A stretch of 64,000 bases of DNA, taken from JAKACA01 sp049510975 (lineage in GTDB: Bacteria > Actinomycetota > Acidimicrobiia > Acidimicrobiales > Bog-793). The notes beneath the pieces were generated by a model. The model ran no database searches. It worked only from the letters and a program-made list of their open reading frames with translations, and was not told where the DNA came from. The DNA is taken from assembly GCA_049510975.1 (NCBI GenBank), contig JBEKYM010000007.1:124001-188000 (forward strand). The letters are read 5' to 3'. Of the stretch, positions 1 through 11,382 are shown piece by piece. Made by a program: the position numbers and the translations under genes. The number at the start of each line of letters is the position of its first letter. The stretch's first letter is position 1.

Positions 1-404
1 TACCGGGAGCACGACCCGGCCGCCGGCCGAGTCCCAGTCGATGTCGAAGACCCGGCCACCCGGACCCTCCCGTCCGGCTGCGAGCGCCGCCTGCCACGAC
101 GGGTTGTCCTCCGAGGCCGCCTGGTGGTTCGGCACGACGTCGAGGAGCACGTTGAGGCCGGCATCGGCCAGGCTCGAGAGCATTTCCTCGAAGTCCGCCG
201 GCGTCCCGAGGGCCGGATCGAGCTCGCCGGGATCGACGACGTCGTAGCCGTGAGAACTCCCGGTGCGAGCGTGCAGGATCGGCGAGAGGTACAGCGTCTC
301 GATCCCGAGCGACGACAGGTAAGGAACCAGTGCAACGATGTCGCGGAAGGATCGACCCGCCAGCTGCAGACGGTAGGTGGCTCCGATCCGACGCCGCCCG
401 GCCC

Positions 405-408
<4 letters not shown>
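1..408 (-). CDS. treY: Maltooligosyl trehalose synthase, N-terminal part (cut by window edge)
   Basis: Only the first 136 codons are in the window. TreY is a GH13 enzyme that turns the reducing end of maltooligosaccharides into a trehalosyl unit by intramolecular transglycosylation. The visible N-terminus reads TYRLQLAGRSFRDI, then LYLSPI, HGYDVVDP and the GH13 region-I motif DVVPNH, all in the order typical of TreY. The GTG start at 408 overlaps the glgX stop by 4 bp (GTGA), so translation is probably coupled. With treZ and glgX just upstream it completes a treZ-glgX-treY operon. The family identity is secure; the rest of the protein lies outside the window. Confidence 0.93.
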
Positions 409-2500
<2,092 letters not shown>

Positions 2501-2501
<1 letters not shown>

Positions 2502-4393
2502 CAGGCGTCGTCCTGTTCCGATGAGTGGAAGCTGGCAAAGCCAAAGGCCCGCAGGCGAAGCGATGCGCCGGCGTGGAGCTCGTACCCGGGCGCCGGCGAG
2601 GTCCCGCCGAGCTCGTCGGTGTCGCAGTCGACGATGGTGTGCCAAGTCCCAGCACCTGTGACGGTGCTCGGCGAAGCGGGCGGCAATTGGTACGTCTCCT
2701 CCCCATCTCCGGTGTTGAAGAGCGTGAGGAGCGACTCGCCCGGGCGAGAACGCCGCAGGACGACGAGCGAGCCGGCGGCGTGCGCCTCGGAAGTGGTCAC
2801 GCAGGCGTCGCTGAAGAGCGAGAAGTGGTTTCGAATCTCGATCAACCGCCGATAGAGCCCATACAGCTCCGCGTGACCCGGCTCCTTGCGCAGCGCCCGA
2901 TCGGGACGAGCGGCCTCGAACGTCTCCTCGGCGGCGGGGTCGAGGAGGTCGCGTCCGGCGGCGAACTCCGCTGCACGTCCGGCGCGCACGGCCTCCAGCA
3001 ACGTCGGGTCGGAGTGGTCGACAAAGTACGGGAACGGCGCCGTCTCGCCGTACTCCTCGCCCATGAACAGCAGCGGAATCGACGGCGAGAGCAAGACGAG
3101 CGCCGCCGCCAGAGCGAGGCGGGGAAGGCTCACGAGAGCCGACAGGCGCTCCGCACCACCGCGGTTGCCGATCTGGTCGTGGTTCTGGGTGAAAGCGACA
3201 AAGTGGTGTGGGGCCGGACTGGCTGGCGTCGCCCCGTGCCGCCGTCCCCGAAAGGCGGAGTACTCCCCCTGGAAGGAGAAACCCTCCACCATCGCCCGCG
3301 CCAGCTGTTCCGGGCGGCCATAGTCGGCGTAGTACCCCTCGCGCTCACCGGTGATCAGCACATGCAGGCTGTGATGAAAGTCGTCGCACCATTGGGCATC
3401 GAGGCCGTAGCCGCCCGCAGAGCTGGGTGCCACAACACGGGGATCGTTGTCGGCGCTCTCGGCGATCAGTCGCAGTGGTCGTCCGAGCTCTGCCCCGAGG
3501 CGCCGCGTCGCTTCGGCAAGCTCGGCCAGGAACGGATGGGCCGAGCGGTCGATGATGCCGTGCACCGCATCGAGACGGAGTGCGTCGACGTGGAAGTCGG
3601 CGAAGTAGCCGAGGGCGCTCTCGATGAGGAAGCGGCGCACCTCGTCGGACCCGGCCAGCTCGACGTTCACGGCCGGGCCCCACGGCGTTGCGTAACGATC
3701 GGTGACGTACGGGCCGAAGTCGTCGAGGACGCAGCCCTCCGGTCCGAAGTGGTTGTGGACGACATCGGCGACGACCGCCAGTCCACGCCGATGGCATCGG
3801 TCGACGAATCGCTGCAGACCGCGCGGCCCGCCATAGCTGTCCTGCACGGCAAAGAGGAAGACGCCGTCGTAGCCCCAGTTGCGCCGACCGGGAAACTGCG
3901 CCACGGGCATGATCTCGACGGCATTGACGCCGAGCTCGACGAGATGGTCGAGATGGCCGAGCGCGCCGTCGAACGTGCCCTCCTCCGAGAACGTGCCGAC
4001 ATGCAGCTCGTAGATCACCATCCTCGGCAGCGCCGCAGGCACGAAGCCGGCGTCGCTCCACTCGAAGTCCGCCAAATCGACGACCTCGGACGGGCCGTGC
4101 ACTCCCTCGGGCTGGAAGCGCGAGCACGGATCCGCCAGCTCGCGAATGCCGTCGAGGCGGTAGCGGTAACGGGCACCGGCTCCGAGGCCCGCGACCACGC
4201 CCGCGAAGTACCCCTTCTCGGTCGGTGCCAGCGGCACGAATCGGTCACCGTCGATCACGTGCAGCTCGAGGCTCGTCGCCTTGGGCGCCCAGACGCGAAA
4301 GCTCGCGCCGCCGTCGACCGGCACGGCGCCGAGAGATCGGCATGGCTCAGCCGGAGACAGCGGCGCCATCGATCGGCAACCGGGCAGCGTCAC
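2501..4393 (-). CDS. treZ: Maltooligosyltrehalose trehalohydrolase
   Basis: A 630-residue GH13 enzyme that hydrolyses maltooligosyl-trehalose to free trehalose, the second step after TreY. After an N-terminal CBM48-like domain (VDGGASFRVWAPKATSLELHV) come the GH13 motifs ADVVHNHFG, DALRLDAVH (nucleophile Asp), LIAESADND (acid Glu) and FTQNHDQIGN. FTQNHDQIGN in particular is typical of TreZ. The GTG at 4393 is preceded on the minus strand by TAGGGA with 6 nt spacing, a near-match to the leaderless pattern seen across this window. An ATG at 4369 is the alternative start. First gene of the treZ-glgX-treY operon, divergent from the gene at 4476. Confidence 0.94.
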
Positions 4394-4442
4394 CGTTGGT
4401 CCCTACCCCGACCAGCTCGGCGCGAACCGCCGGCCGAGCGCT

Positions 4443-4448
4443 TAGCTT
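4443..4448 (+). promoter_or_regulatory. Putative -10 box (TAGCTT) for the gene at 4476
   Basis: TAGCTT lies 27 nt before the ATG at 4476, and GAGGGGAA at 4463-4470 fits a Shine-Dalgarno site. This gene would therefore have a short leader. No clear -35 box is seen. Confidence 0.4.
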
Positions 4449-4475
4449 GAAATCCAGGCGACGAGGGGAACATCC

Positions 4476-5279
4476 ATGGCCAGCCAATCCCAACCGGAGG
4501 ACGAGCTCGAGCTCCTGTTCAACCTCCGGATGAAAGCCCACCGCATCGGCGAGCCACCGATGGGGTCATCGACCGAGCTCGCTCAGTGGCTGGCGGAACG
4601 GGAGCTCGCCCGAGTGAGCGGACGCAGCGCCCTGCCGAGTGCTGCCGAAGCGATCGCCGGTCGGACGATCGCCGGCAGTTGGTGGGGAGAGCCGGAGGGC
4701 TCGCTCATCTTCCGGTTGCTGACCGAGCTCGAAGACGCCCCGGGCGCGCCGAGTGACGTGGCCCTCCTCGAGGGGAAGCGGACGCTCGTCTCGCCTCGCT
4801 TGGCACCCACCGTGCTCGCCGTCACCCGCGACCGCGGGCGCCGGCAACGGGTCATCGCCCAACTGACCGAACCCGCTCGCCGTCTGCTCGAGGTCCTCGC
4901 CGCCGGCAAGGTCGTGCGCTCGGACGAACCCGAGCTCGGCGGCAAGGATCTCCGGGCTGCTCGAGTCGCTCTCGAGGCCGGACTGCTCGCCACCTCGACG
5001 TCGGTCCACACGGCGTCGGGTCGTCACGTCTCGCTCATCGAGTACGCAGGCGATGAACCGACGAGTGCGGACTCGGGCGGCCCGGCCGTAGCGGCGGTCC
5101 CGCTGGACGAGCTCTTTCGTGCCGCCTTGAGAGCTGCTGTGGTCGCCGAAGAGCGGGAGGTCGAGCGGTGGTTCCGGTTCGTGGAGCCGGACGAATCCCT
5201 GCGGGCGGCCGCCGTCGCCCGGCTGGAGGCGCGCCGGATCGTGGCGGGCGGGAAGACCTGGCTGAGCCTGCCTCAGTAG
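4476..5279 (+). CDS. Uncharacterised protein with SWWGEPEG motif
   Basis: A 267-residue protein of unknown function. The most recognisable part is SWWGEPEGSLIFRLLTELED (about residues 69-88), followed by LEGKRTLVSPRLAPTVLAV. This pattern resembles a widespread bacterial protein family whose members carry a SWWGHPKG-type motif before a GK-FV segment and which I know only as hypothetical. No signal peptide or membrane segment is visible. The middle and C-terminal parts are charged and helical, with Ala/Glu/Arg-rich stretches. The ATG is preceded by GAGGGGAA at 4463-4470. It is divergent from treZ, and its stop overlaps that of the convergent small membrane protein by 7 bp. Function is unassigned. 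Confidence 0.75.
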   Translation: MASQSQPEDELELLFNLRMKAHRIGEPPMGSSTELAQWLAERELARVSGRSALPSAAEAIAGRTIAGSWWGEPEGSLIFRLLTELEDAPGAPSDVALLEGKRTLVSPRLAPTVLAVTRDRGRRQRVIAQLTEPARRLLEVLAAGKVVRSDEPELGGKDLRAARVALEAGLLATSTSVHTASGRHVSLIEYAGDEPTSADSGGPAVAAVPLDELFRAALRAAVVAEEREVERWFRFVEPDESLRAAAVARLEARRIVAGGKTWLSLPQ

Positions 5280-5485
5280 CGCCGGCGGCCCCCTCGTCGC
5301 CGCATCACGGCGACGATGGCAGCGATCACGGCGATGACGATCACGATCTTGATGATGGCGCCGATGATGCCGGCAATGAAGCCGACGACGATGTAGGCCA
5401 CGATGGCGACCACGACGACCGCACCGACGACCATGGCCCCGCGTGCGAGCCGTAAGCCTCCGGAGCTCTTGCGGGGTTCGAGCAT
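5273..5485 (-). CDS. Small membrane protein (70 aa), function unknown
   Basis: A 70-residue protein with one long hydrophobic region, GAMVVGAVVVVAIVAYIVVG and onward, rich in Gly, Ile, Val and Ala and long enough for one or two membrane passes. It ends in an Arg-rich tail (MRRRGGRRRY) that should stay on the cytoplasmic side. The ATG at 5485 is favoured over longer frames because a perfect AGGAGG lies just before it on the minus strand. It is convergent with the SWWG protein and divergent from glnD. No domain is recognised. Confidence 0.7.
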   Translation of the reverse strand: MLEPRKSSGGLRLARGAMVVGAVVVVAIVAYIVVGFIAGIIGAIIKIVIVIAVIAAIVAVMRRRGGRRRY

Positions 5486-5561
5486 GTCGGTTCCTCCTCG
5501 CCAGCACCGTAGCCGCGTTACCGGCAGCCGATGGGGCGCGGGAGCTCGTCCCGCCGCCTCG

Positions 5562-5567
5562 TACGCT
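5562..5567 (+). promoter_or_regulatory. -10 box TACGCT, leaderless start of glnD
   Basis: TACGCT ends 6 nt before the ATG at 5574 and no Shine-Dalgarno site is present, so transcription should begin at or next to the start codon. Confidence 0.6.
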
Positions 5568-5573
5568 ACGCCG

Positions 5574-7925
5574 ATGGAGCCACCCGACCTCCCGCTCCGC
5601 CGCCTGAAGAACCGCTTTGTGGCGGCGGTCCTCGAAGGCAGTCTCGAGCCTGTCGACCTGCCGGCCGCGTACGCCAACGGCGTGGACGGGTGGCTGGAGG
5701 GAGTCTTCGAGGAAGCCGTCGGCTCACGGGGATCCGGCTACGCACTCGTGGGCGTCGGGGGCTACGGGCGCGGGGAGCTGTGTCCCGGGAGCGATCTCGA
5801 TCTGACGCTGCTCCACCAGCGCAAGCGCAACGTCCGGGAAGTCGCCGACCGGATCTGGTACGCCATCTGGGACAGCGGTGTGATGCTCGATCACAGCGTC
5901 AGGACGCCGAAGGAAGCGATGTCGGTCGCCCGCGAGGATCTGCGAGCACTCCTCGGACTGCTCGACGGCCGGCTCATCGCCGGAGATGCCGAGATCGCCT
6001 CGGGACTGTTGGCCGGTGTCGACGAATTCTGGCGGACGCATGCGCGCGACCGTCTCCCGGATCTGGCTGCAGCCGGGCGGGAGCGACGCGAGCGCTTCGG
6101 GGAGCTGGCGTTCCTGCTCGAACCCGACTTGAAGGAGTCAGCCGGCGGCCTGCGGGATCTCGCCGCGCTGTCCCTTGCCGCCCGGGCGGTCCCACCCCTG
6201 GCGCGCGTGCTCGTGCCGGACGTGCTGGCGTCGCACCGCCAGCTCTTGCTCGGCGCCCGGGTGTGCTTGCAGGCCCGCACGGGGTCCTCTGCCGACCGGC
6301 TGCTCCTGCAGGAGCAGGACGAGATCGCTCCCATGCTCGGCTTCGGCGACTCGGATGCCCTCATGGGCGCCATCTCGGCCGCCGGCCGCGAAGTCATGTG
6401 GGCCGCCAGCGACGGGTGGCGCCGGACGGAGTCCTACCTGGCCGGTCCGCTCGGCCGGGCCGGCGGGCGTGATCTCCCCGTCGGCGACGGCGGCGACGGC
6501 GTCGTGCTTCGCGACGGCGAGATCGCCGTCACGCAGGCGTCCGAGACGATCGTCGACGGCTCACTTCCGCTCCGCGTCGCCGGCGCCGCGGCCGAGTACG
6601 ACCTGCCGATCGCCACGTCGACACTCGACAAGCTCGTCGCCTCCCCGGTCGTCACGCCGACGCCGTGGAGTGGCGAGCTCCGCCAGTGGTTCGTCTCCTT
6701 GCTGGAGTACGGAGCCGCAGCCACCCCGGTGATCGAGGTGCTCGACCAGTACCACCTGCTCGAGCGTTTGCTCCCCGAGTGGCTGGCGGTGCGACATCGG
6801 CCGCAGCGCAACGCCTACCACCGCTTCACCGTGGACCGCCACCTGCTCGAGGCCGTCGCCCAAGCCGCCCCATTGATCCGCTCCGTACGCAGGCCGGACC
6901 TGCTGCTCGTGGGCGCGCTCCTGCACGACATCGGCAAGGGCCGGGGCGGTGACCACAGCCAGATCGGAGAGGAGATCGCCGTCGCCATGGCAGCTCGGAT
7001 GGGTTTCTCGGGCGAGGACGTCGAAGTCATCGCCCGTCTCGTTCGTCACCACCTGCTCCTTGCCGACACGGCCACGAGACGCGACCTCGACGACCCGGCA
7101 ACCATCTCGGCCGTGGCGGCTGCAGTCGCCGACCGCCAAACGCTCGAGATCCTGGCCGCCCTCACCGAAGCCGACTCGCTCGCCACCGGGACCACCGCCT
7201 GGAGCCCGTGGAAGGCGGGGCTCGTCACTGAGCTCGTCGCCGCCGTGGACGCCAAGTTGGCCGGCGCTGCCCTGCCGGCGCGGGCTCCCGCCAACACTCC
7301 GAGCCCCCGCCAGCTCGAGCTCGCCGCTGCCGGATCCCTGCAACTCGAGCTGCACGGCGACACCCTCACCGTCGTGGCCGCCGACCGCCCAGGTCTGCTC
7401 TCGCTCGTCGCCGGCACGCTGGCGCTCCACCGCCTCGACATTCGCAGCGCCGTCGCCATGGACAACGGTGCCTCCATGGCCATCGAGGTCTTCGAGCTCG
7501 CCCAGAGCCCCGGCCTGGCGGCACTCGACACCGCCCGGCTGCGGGCCGATCTCGGAAAGGCCATCTCCGGCGAGCTGCTGCTCTCGGTCCGGCTGGCCGA
7601 CCTCGAGCAGGCCTATGCCCGCGGCCGCCGGCCGGCCGCCGCCCGACCCTCAGAGATCCGCGTGCTCGTCGAGGCCACCTCGTCTGCGGCAACGGTCGTC
7701 GAAGTCCGAGCTCCGGACTCCCGCGGGCTGTTGCACCGGCTCACCAAGGTGCTCGCCGACTGCGGCCTCGACGTCCTGTCCGCTCGCCTGTCGACGATGG
7801 GCCACGAGGTCGTGGACTCCTTCTATGTCCGCGATTCGCGGACCGGCGCGCCTCCGGAGGGCGACCGTCTGCAAGGCGTCCTCGAACGTCTCGCCGCAGA
7901 AGTCGCCGGTGCTGGGCTGAATTGA
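5574..7925 (+). CDS. glnD: GlnD-like [protein-PII] uridylyltransferase
   Basis: A 783-residue bifunctional nitrogen-status sensor. The family uridylylates or deuridylylates PII protein; in some actinobacteria the homologue adenylylates GlnK. The nucleotidyltransferase motif GGYGRGELCPGSDLDL is at about residues 62-77. A GlnD linker region follows (LKESAGGLRDL). An HD phosphohydrolase domain has LLHDIGKGRGGDHS near residue 450 and a second His cluster RLVRHHLLL. Two ACT domains sit at about 598-670 (VVAADRPGLLSLVAG) and 705 to the end (VRAPDSRGLLHRLTK). All expected domains are present in order. The ATG at 5574 was chosen for homology and the leaderless -10 box. No glnB or amtB is nearby, which is unusual since glnD often sits beside them. 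Confidence 0.92.
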   Translation: MEPPDLPLRRLKNRFVAAVLEGSLEPVDLPAAYANGVDGWLEGVFEEAVGSRGSGYALVGVGGYGRGELCPGSDLDLTLLHQRKRNVREVADRIWYAIWDSGVMLDHSVRTPKEAMSVAREDLRALLGLLDGRLIAGDAEIASGLLAGVDEFWRTHARDRLPDLAAAGRERRERFGELAFLLEPDLKESAGGLRDLAALSLAARAVPPLARVLVPDVLASHRQLLLGARVCLQARTGSSADRLLLQEQDEIAPMLGFGDSDALMGAISAAGREVMWAASDGWRRTESYLAGPLGRAGGRDLPVGDGGDGVVLRDGEIAVTQASETIVDGSLPLRVAGAAAEYDLPIATSTLDKLVASPVVTPTPWSGELRQWFVSLLEYGAAATPVIEVLDQYHLLERLLPEWLAVRHRPQRNAYHRFTVDRHLLEAVAQAAPLIRSVRRPDLLLVGALLHDIGKGRGGDHSQIGEEIAVAMAARMGFSGEDVEVIARLVRHHLLLADTATRRDLDDPATISAVAAAVADRQTLEILAALTEADSLATGTTAWSPWKAGLVTELVAAVDAKLAGAALPARAPANTPSPRQLELAAAGSLQLELHGDTLTVVAADRPGLLSLVAGTLALHRLDIRSAVAMDNGASMAIEVFELAQSPGLAALDTARLRADLGKAISGELLLSVRLADLEQAYARGRRPAAARPSEIRVLVEATSSAATVVEVRAPDSRGLLHRLTKVLADCGLDVLSARLSTMGHEVVDSFYVRDSRTGAPPEGDRLQGVLERLAAEVAGAGLN

Positions 7926-7972
7926 GGCGGAAAAGGCGGCTGGCGCGCGCCGGCGTCGAGCCGCCGAGCCCC

Positions 7973-7978
7973 TAAGCT
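7973..7978 (+). promoter_or_regulatory. Putative -10 box TAAGCT for the L,D-transpeptidase gene
   Basis: TAAGCT would place the transcript start near 7985. GGTGGAG at 8005-8011 then serves as ribosome-binding site for the TTG at 8017. Confidence 0.4.
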
Positions 7979-8016
7979 TGCGGCTCACCGGTCCCGTATC
8001 TCATGGTGGAGATCCC

Positions 8017-9459
8017 TTGCTCAGAACTGCGAAAATCCGCCGAGCCTCCCTTCGCTCGGCCGCGGTACCCGTCGCCGCCTCGACGCTCGCTCTGTTGCTG
8101 CTGGCCGGATGCTCGGCGCTGAGCGGGCAAGGCTCCACGTCCACGACGCGACCCAACGCGAACGTGTCGAGCTCGCATCCGCAACCCACGGGCTCGGTGC
8201 GGCCCAACCGGAACGCCACGGCGCTGGAGATCGTTTCCATCTCGCCGGCTCCGGGCGCCCAGGACGTGGGCTATGCGTCGAGCGTGACGGTGCGCTTCTC
8301 CGAGCCGCTCGCTCGGAACAGCGCCATGCCGGCGATCGCGCCGGCGCCGCCGGGCGCCTGGTCCTTCGACGGCACGAGCGCGCTCGTGTTCCGGCCTCGG
8401 GGGAACTACGTACCGTTCACCTCGGAGAAGCTGTCGCTCCCCGGGGGGATCCACGGGCTCATCGGCGAGAACGGCGGCATCCTGCGCAAGTCGTTGACGG
8501 CGCACTTCACGGTGGCGGGCGCCTCTGAGCTGAGGCTGCAACAGCTGCTCGCAGAGCTGGGATACCTGCCGGTCCGCTTCGTGCCGGGCGCCCACCTCAC
8601 GAGCGACGTCATCGTGCCGGCGGTCGAGGGCCCGCAGGCGCCGGCGAAGACGACCACTACGACTACGTCGAGCACAACCACCACGACGACGAGCACGACC
8701 ACCACCACGACGACTCAGCCGAAGAAGACGACGACCACCACCACGACTCAGCCCAAGCCGACCACGACGACCACCACGAGTCCGCCGGTCACCACGCAGC
8801 CCGCTCCGCCGTCGACCGTCAACTCGCCGAAGCCCGGCCCGACGAAGGTCGAAGAGCCGAGCGTCGCCAGCGACATCCCCCTGTCGGCCCTGAGCGGAAG
8901 CTTCAGCTGGCGCTTCCCGAACATCCCGCCCTCGTTGGCGGCGCTCTGGGCGGCCGGCAAGTCGAACGTCGTCACGACGGGGGCCGTCATGGAGTTCGAG
9001 GCGGCTCACGGCCTCGCCACCGACGGTATCGCCGGCCCTGCGGTCTGGCGGGACCTCCTGCAAGCGGTCGCCCATCGCGATCTCAACACCGCCCCCTACA
9101 CCTATGTGTACGTCACGACCTCGCTCCCGGAGACGGTGCACCTCTGGAGCGACGGCAAGGTGATCTTCGAGACGCCCGCCAATACCGGCATCCCGCAGTC
9201 GCCGACCCAGCTCGGCACCTGGCCGGTGTACGCCCGCTACGTCACGACGACGATGAGCGGCACCGAGCCGGGCGGCCAGCACTACAGCGACCCGGGAATC
9301 CCATGGGTGAGCTACTTCCACGGCGGTGACGCCTTGCATGGCTACCTGCGCGCCCAGTACGGGTTCCCGCAGAGCCTCGGTTGCGTCGAGATGCCGTACG
9401 CCGCCGCTGGGACCGTCTACCCCTGGACACCGCTCGGGACGCTCGTCACCGTCGAGTGA
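8017..9459 (+). CDS. Lipoprotein L,D-transpeptidase with split peptidoglycan-binding domain
   Basis: A 480-residue exported enzyme expected to form 3-3 cross-links in peptidoglycan. Basic residues, a hydrophobic stretch and the lipobox LLAGC mark a lipoprotein signal. An Ig-like domain follows (SISPAPGAQDVGYASSVTV). A peptidoglycan-binding domain appears split: LRLQQLLAELGYLPV lies before, and FSWRFPNIPP through GAVMEFEAAHGLATDGIAGP lies after, a Thr/Pro/Lys-rich insert of roughly 55-60 residues (DNA about 8644-8830). The C-terminal YkuD domain has its His in LHGYL and the catalytic Cys in SLGCVEM near residue 456; most YkuD enzymes read S-H-G-C, so Leu replaces the usual His. The TTG start is supported by GGTGGAG five bases upstream. 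A longer TTG start at 7978 is possible. Confidence 0.88.
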   Translation: MLRTAKIRRASLRSAAVPVAASTLALLLLAGCSALSGQGSTSTTRPNANVSSSHPQPTGSVRPNRNATALEIVSISPAPGAQDVGYASSVTVRFSEPLARNSAMPAIAPAPPGAWSFDGTSALVFRPRGNYVPFTSEKLSLPGGIHGLIGENGGILRKSLTAHFTVAGASELRLQQLLAELGYLPVRFVPGAHLTSDVIVPAVEGPQAPAKTTTTTTSSTTTTTTSTTTTTTTQPKKTTTTTTTQPKPTTTTTTSPPVTTQPAPPSTVNSPKPGPTKVEEPSVASDIPLSALSGSFSWRFPNIPPSLAALWAAGKSNVVTTGAVMEFEAAHGLATDGIAGPAVWRDLLQAVAHRDLNTAPYTYVYVTTSLPETVHLWSDGKVIFETPANTGIPQSPTQLGTWPVYARYVTTTMSGTEPGGQHYSDPGIPWVSYFHGGDALHGYLRAQYGFPQSLGCVEMPYAAAGTVYPWTPLGTLVTVE

Positions 9460-9504
9460 CCCGCCGGCGGTCGCCAGCGCCCGCCCGAGCGAGGGTGGGA
9501 GCGC

Positions 9505-10467
9505 TCAGTCGAGCCGGCGAATCCCGAAGCGCCCGGACCACCGCTCGCCAGCCCCGAGCACGGTGACCGACTCGCCGCTCACGAACGCGTTGGGCGGGCA
9601 CGTCATGGGCTCGACCGCAACAGCCCGGCGGCGCTCACCGGCGGCAAGGGTGTCGCCCGTGTAGCACATGACGAACGGCCAGGCGTCGTCTGCCCAGAGG
9701 GCGGTCCGGCGGCCGTCGCCTCTCGCCAGGACGGCCTGCCAGGCGGCGCCGGACCCAGGCGCAATCGGCCCGTCCGCAGCCGCCAGATCCGTGAAGCAGT
9801 CGTCGAGACGAACCCCCGCCAGGTTCCTTCCCGCGGAAAAGTCGTACGTCGTGGCTCCGACCGGCTCCGATCCTCGCGGGAGCCCTCGCCCGTCGAGCAG
9901 GAGACGCCGGCCGGCGTGCAGCGTCAGCTTGCAGGCGTCCGCGCCACCATCGCCGGCATCGAGGTACGGGTGGAAACCCATCCCGAAGGGCGCCGCCGTA
10001 TCGGAGCGGTTCTCGGCCGCAGCCGCGACGACAAGGCCTCCGTCGTCGAGCTCGTAGGTCACCTCGAGGCGGAGGCGCCACGGGTAGGCGGGCTGAGGGG
10101 CGAGCTCGCACGACAAGGCGGCGCGAGCCTCGGTGTGCTCGACGAGGTCCCAGCAGAGCCACCGGACGAGGCCGTGAATGGCGTTGTGCCGGTCGGGCTC
10201 GTCGAGCGGCACGTGCGCCGACACGCCTCTCCACTCGTAGCTGCCGTCCTCGAGGCGGTTCGGCCATGGAGCCAGTACCTGGCCACGGCCGCCGCTCACC
10301 ATGGCATCGGCGGAGTAGCCCCAGGCGACGGGCTCGCCGTCGCCGTCAAAGACCCGCAGACCGCCGCCGACCTCGGTGATGACCGCCCGCCAGGCGCCGT
10401 TGCTGATCGGGAACTGCCGGCCCGAGGGCGGCAACGCGCCACTCGAGCCCTCGGGAAGGTCGCCCAT
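9505..10467 (-). CDS. Aldose 1-epimerase family protein
   Basis: A 320-residue galactose-mutarotase-fold protein expected to interconvert alpha and beta anomers of a sugar, or to act on a related sugar phosphate. Typical segments are LAPWPNRLEDGSYEW, NAIHGLVRW (first His of the family), FGMGFHPYLD (second catalytic His), DDCFTDL, and VAVEPMTCPPNAF, which holds the C-terminal Glu. Length and motif order match actinobacterial aldose 1-epimerases. The ATG at 10467 lies 8 nt after a TACGAT -10 box. It is convergent with the L,D-transpeptidase and divergent from surE. The sugar cannot be read from the sequence. Confidence 0.9.
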   Translation of the reverse strand: MGDLPEGSSGALPPSGRQFPISNGAWRAVITEVGGGLRVFDGDGEPVAWGYSADAMVSGGRGQVLAPWPNRLEDGSYEWRGVSAHVPLDEPDRHNAIHGLVRWLCWDLVEHTEARAALSCELAPQPAYPWRLRLEVTYELDDGGLVVAAAAENRSDTAAPFGMGFHPYLDAGDGGADACKLTLHAGRRLLLDGRGLPRGSEPVGATTYDFSAGRNLAGVRLDDCFTDLAAADGPIAPGSGAAWQAVLARGDGRRTALWADDAWPFVMCYTGDTLAAGERRRAVAVEPMTCPPNAFVSGESVTVLGAGERWSGRFGIRRLD

Positions 10468-10475
10468 GCCTCGTT

Positions 10476-10481
10476 ATCGTA
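10476..10481 (-). promoter_or_regulatory. -10 box TACGAT, leaderless start of the aldose epimerase
   Basis: On the minus strand TACGAT ends 8 nt before the ATG at 10467, and no Shine-Dalgarno site lies between. Confidence 0.5.
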
Positions 10482-10521
10482 GGAGGACGACCCGTCGAGG
10501 CGGGAGAACAAGGAGGAATCG

Positions 10522-11382
10522 GTGCGGGTCCTGGTGACCAACGACGACGGTGTCACGGCCCCAGGTCTCGCCCATCTCGCCCGGGCAGTGCGAGACCTCG
10601 GCCACGACGTCGTCGTCGCCGCCCCGATCCGGGAAGCGAGCGGGGCCGGTGCAGGCGTCGGCCCCGTCCACACGATGGGCGAGGGCATCGTCGTCGAGCG
10701 CGCCGAGATCGAAGGCCTCGAGGACGTCGTCACCTTCGGCGTTGATGCGCTCCCGGCCCTCATCGTCCTCGTATCGTGTCTCGGGGCCTTCGGTCCACCA
10801 CCGGATCTCGTCGTCAGCGGGATCAACCCGGGACGCAACGTCGGGCGGGCGGCGCTGCACTCGGGAACGGTCGGGGCCGCCTTGACGTCGGTGCACTTCA
10901 ACAAGCGCGCCCTCGCCATGAGCGTCCAATCCGGGCCGTTCTCCGGCTTCGAGTCCGCCGGCGACGGCCGCATCCACTTCGACACTGCCGCCACGATCGC
11001 CTCGGTGCTGCTGGCCGGCCTCGCCGTCGCCCCCTCCCGCACGGTCATCAACTGCAACGTGCCAAACCTGCCCGTCGACGAACTGCGGGGCATCCGGCGC
11101 GCCCACTTGGCCCGGTCCGGGCTCGTCCGCTCTGCGGTCGTGGACGAAGCGACCGGCACGCGGATGCAGCTCGAGCTCGGCTTCGCCAGCCCCCAGCGAG
11201 GAGACGACAGCGACGAAGCGCTCAGCACGCTCGGCTACGTCACCGTCACACCGCTCGCGAGCGTCAGCGAAGACGTCCGGCCCGAGGTTCGCGACGCCGT
11301 CGGACAGTCCATCGCCTCGGCCGGCATCGCCCTCGGGGTCACCGACCAGCCGGCGCCTGGGGAAGCAGGCGGCGCAGCCTGA
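10522..11382 (+). CDS. surE: 5'/3'-nucleotidase SurE
   Basis: A 286-residue metal-dependent nucleoside monophosphate phosphatase, linked in other bacteria to stationary-phase survival. The N-terminus carries the metal-binding TNDDG (residues 6-10). VVAP follows at about residue 32, and LVVSGINPGRNVG at about 95 holds the conserved SGxN. HSGTVGAA is also typical. The GTG start has a strong AAGGAGGAA site 4-5 nt upstream, so unlike many neighbours this gene is not leaderless. The C-terminus is slightly longer than in E. coli SurE. It is a single gene divergent from the epimerase. Confidence 0.93.
   Translation: MRVLVTNDDGVTAPGLAHLARAVRDLGHDVVVAAPIREASGAGAGVGPVHTMGEGIVVERAEIEGLEDVVTFGVDALPALIVLVSCLGAFGPPPDLVVSGINPGRNVGRAALHSGTVGAALTSVHFNKRALAMSVQSGPFSGFESAGDGRIHFDTAATIASVLLAGLAVAPSRTVINCNVPNLPVDELRGIRRAHLARSGLVRSAVVDEATGTRMQLELGFASPQRGDDSDEALSTLGYVTVTPLASVSEDVRPEVRDAVGQSIASAGIALGVTDQPAPGEAGGAA

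Noticed and set aside
2525..4450. Long plus-strand open frames opposite treZ and glgX
   Set aside because: They are antisense to genes with complete GH13 motifs; long shadow frames are expected in GC-rich DNA and these show no protein family pattern.
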